From assembly GCA_016704535.1 (NCBI GenBank), contig JADIZZ010000001.1, positions 260,667 to 324,666 of the forward strand: DNA of 64,000 nucleotides, in the 5' to 3' direction. The translations under genes were made by a program, and so were the position numbers. The DNA is from Betaproteobacteria bacterium (GTDB lineage: Bacteria; Pseudomonadota; Gammaproteobacteria; Burkholderiales; Burkholderiaceae_C). This document shows, piece after piece, positions 62,636 to 64,000 of the stretch (position 1 is its first letter; the number at the start of each line of letters is the position of its first letter). The notes below the pieces were generated by a model. It was not told the origin of the DNA and did not search any database. It saw only the letters and a list, made by a program, of their open reading frames with translations.

Positions 62636-64000
62636 ATGCCCATGCCCTCCGAGACTGACCACCGCCGCCCGGAAGGCCTGATGCAGGAGTGGGACGTCAT
62701 CGTCGTCGGCACCGGCATGGGCGGAGCGACCCTGGGCCACCGCCTCGCCAGCGCCGGCAGAAAGGTGCTCTTCTGCGAACTGGGGCCGCACCGACGCGCC
62801 GACCTCCTGCGCGGTGCCTACCCGGAGCTCAACGGCGGACGGCGAGGCACCGTGCTGGACGCCTCTGGCTCGGCTGACCTGATGCGGGCCGGCCGCTGCT
62901 TCGACACCCTGGTGGACGAGAGTCACCGGCGCCCGCGGTCGTTCGTGCCCTTCATCGGCAGCGGCGCTGGCGGCTCCAGCGCGCTGTACGGCATGGCGCT
63001 GGAGCGCTTCATGCGGTCCGGACTTTCAGCCGGGCGTGGGCGCCCCGCGCCGACGAGGATGCCGCCGTCGTCGAACGGTGGCCCATCGGCTACGACGAAC
63101 TGGCGCCGTATTACGCCCGCGCCGAAGCCATGTACCGAGTGCGCGGCGAGCCGGATCCCGTCGCCACAGCCCAACTCGGTTCCGGCCGCACCACCGGTGC
63201 TGCTGCCGCCGCCCCCGATCTCGCAGGCCGGCGCCGGGCTCGTGGCGCACCTGGCTGCGCAGGGGTTGCACCCTTACCGCCTGCCCGTCGCCTGCGAGTT
63301 CGAAGCGGGCTGCCTCTCGTGCCAGGGCGTGTTGTGTCCGATGCCGTGCAAGAACGACTCTGGCCGCATCTGCCTGCAGCCGGCGCTGCGCGAGCATGGC
63401 GCGGCGCTGATCTCAGGCTGCCGTGTGCTGGCGGTGCGTACCGCTGGCCGGCGCGCAACGGGCGTGCTGTGCCGGTGGTCTGGCCAGGACCTGGAACTTC
63501 GCGCCCGCGTGGTAGTGCTGGCGGCCGGCGCACTGCAGACGCCGCTGATCCTCTTGCGGTCGCGCGACGGCCAAGGCCGGGAAGGCTGCACGGCGAGTCG
63601 GGCCTCGTCGGCCGCTACCTCATGCGCCATCTGATCGACCTCTACCTCGTGCGCCCCGGTGCAGCAAAGGGGGAGTCTTCGACAACCGCCGCAAGGAAAT
63701 CGCCTGCAACGACTTTTATGGCGAAGGCGCAAGCCGCCTGGGCACGCTGCAGTCCTTCGGCCGGCTGCCGCCGCCAGCATGCTGTTCGGGGCGCTGCAGG
63801 ACGACCTCCGGGCGTCGCCCTGGGGCTGGGCCGCGCCCGCGCTGCCGCTGGCGCGGCCCCTGCTCACACCGATCCTGCGCGACCTGTCCGAGAACTGGCT
63901 GACCCTGGCGACGATCGCCGAGGACCTGCCCTACGCCGACAACGCCGTGTTGCCGCACGCCGCCGGGCCCGATCACGCCCGCCTGCACTACACCCTGCGG
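62636..64000 (+). pseudogene. GMC-type FAD oxidoreductase with several frameshifts, 3' end outside the window
   Basis: The intact 5' part has the FAD motif VIVVGTGMGGATLGHRLASAG and FIGSGAGGSSALYGMALERF. From about 63015 the good frame shifts (DEDAAVVERWPIGYDELAPY) and returns near 63215 (AGLVAHLAAQGLHPYRLP). It shifts again near 63590 (GLVGRYLMRHLIDLYL), near 63660 (GGVFDNRRKEIACNDF) and near 63775 (MLFGALQDDLRASPWGW). At least five indels in 1.1 kb suggest either gene decay or a poor-quality stretch. CLSCQGVLCPMPC is an unusual Cys cluster. GMC members oxidise alcohols, sugars or sterols. Confidence 0.8.

Noticed and set aside
1..64000. tRNA, rRNA, CRISPR arrays, prophage or integrase-bounded island
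   Set aside because: No cloverleaf, repeat-spacer array, integrase or att-like duplication was seen; the only mobile element supported is the RAYT at 34505-35435.

Overview
The window is GC-rich (roughly two-thirds G+C), densely coded DNA from a Gram-negative bacterium. It contains outer-membrane barrels, lipoproteins, a FahA-type fumarylacetoacetase, a nitrogen-fixer/phototroph-style pair of 2-oxoacid:ferredoxin oxidoreductases, and the PrsK/PrsR/PrsT set of the PEP-CTERM (exosortase) system. This suite and the codon use fit a betaproteobacterium of the Burkholderiales (Rubrivivax/Leptothrix-like). That placement is inference; no rRNA or other marker gene is present. No tRNA, rRNA or CRISPR array was seen, and no stretch longer than 300 bases lacks a gene.

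Layout. (1) 1-1527: end of a DUF2238 membrane protein, a VOC protein and a membrane protein. (2) 1505-11477: a beta-glucan (laminarin-like) degradation locus. It holds a GH30, a GH17 lipoprotein and an outer-membrane barrel on the minus strand, and a GH81 and a large multi-domain lipoprotein on the plus strand. Three identical 14-base palindromes (TGAAAGCGCTTTCA) lie in front of its three transcription units and look like LacI-family operators. (3) 11528-18696: housekeeping and accessory genes: MFS transporter, NikR, fumarylacetoacetase, a SPOR-like protein, an acyltransferase, PPi-type phosphofructokinase, a chorismate-lyase-like protein and an ArgO-type exporter. (4) 31716 down to 18790: a 12.9-kb minus-strand gene train. 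It carries an NfnS/NfnL-type electron-bifurcating transhydrogenase pair, two separate KorAB oxidoreductases, an Fe-S flavoprotein, an odd 732-residue ferredoxin-tailed protein and a CBS-domain protein. A possible FNR-type box lies upstream. (5) 31894-34307: an alpha/beta-hydrolase lacking its catalytic histidine, and a pseudokinase. (6) 34318-40597: a polymorphic-toxin locus. A secreted Rhs protein with a PD-(D/E)XK nuclease tip is followed by a probable immunity gene, a RAYT transposon with near-perfect terminal inverted repeats, and an orphan immunity-like gene. (7) 40833-51480: RhlE, a UDP-sugar epimerase, a polyprenyl-phosphate sugar transferase and PrsK-PrsR-PrsT, the exopolysaccharide/PEP-CTERM control module. 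(8) 51639-64000: two FeeM-like N-acyltransferases (one fused to PilZ), a protease, a ThiF enzyme, a nitroreductase, a LolD/E-like ABC transporter, a LolA-like protein, an outer-membrane barrel, a UGT-type glycosyltransferase and a GMC-type oxidoreductase. This looks like a biosynthesis-plus-export cluster for an acylated, possibly glycosylated metabolite. Three of its genes are broken by frameshifts or a stop codon.

The best candidates for something undescribed are the FeeM/ThiF/nitroreductase/Lol-like cluster with its PilZ-fused synthase, the ferredoxin-tailed 732-residue protein inside the double-Kor operon, and the Rhs-immunity-RAYT arrangement.
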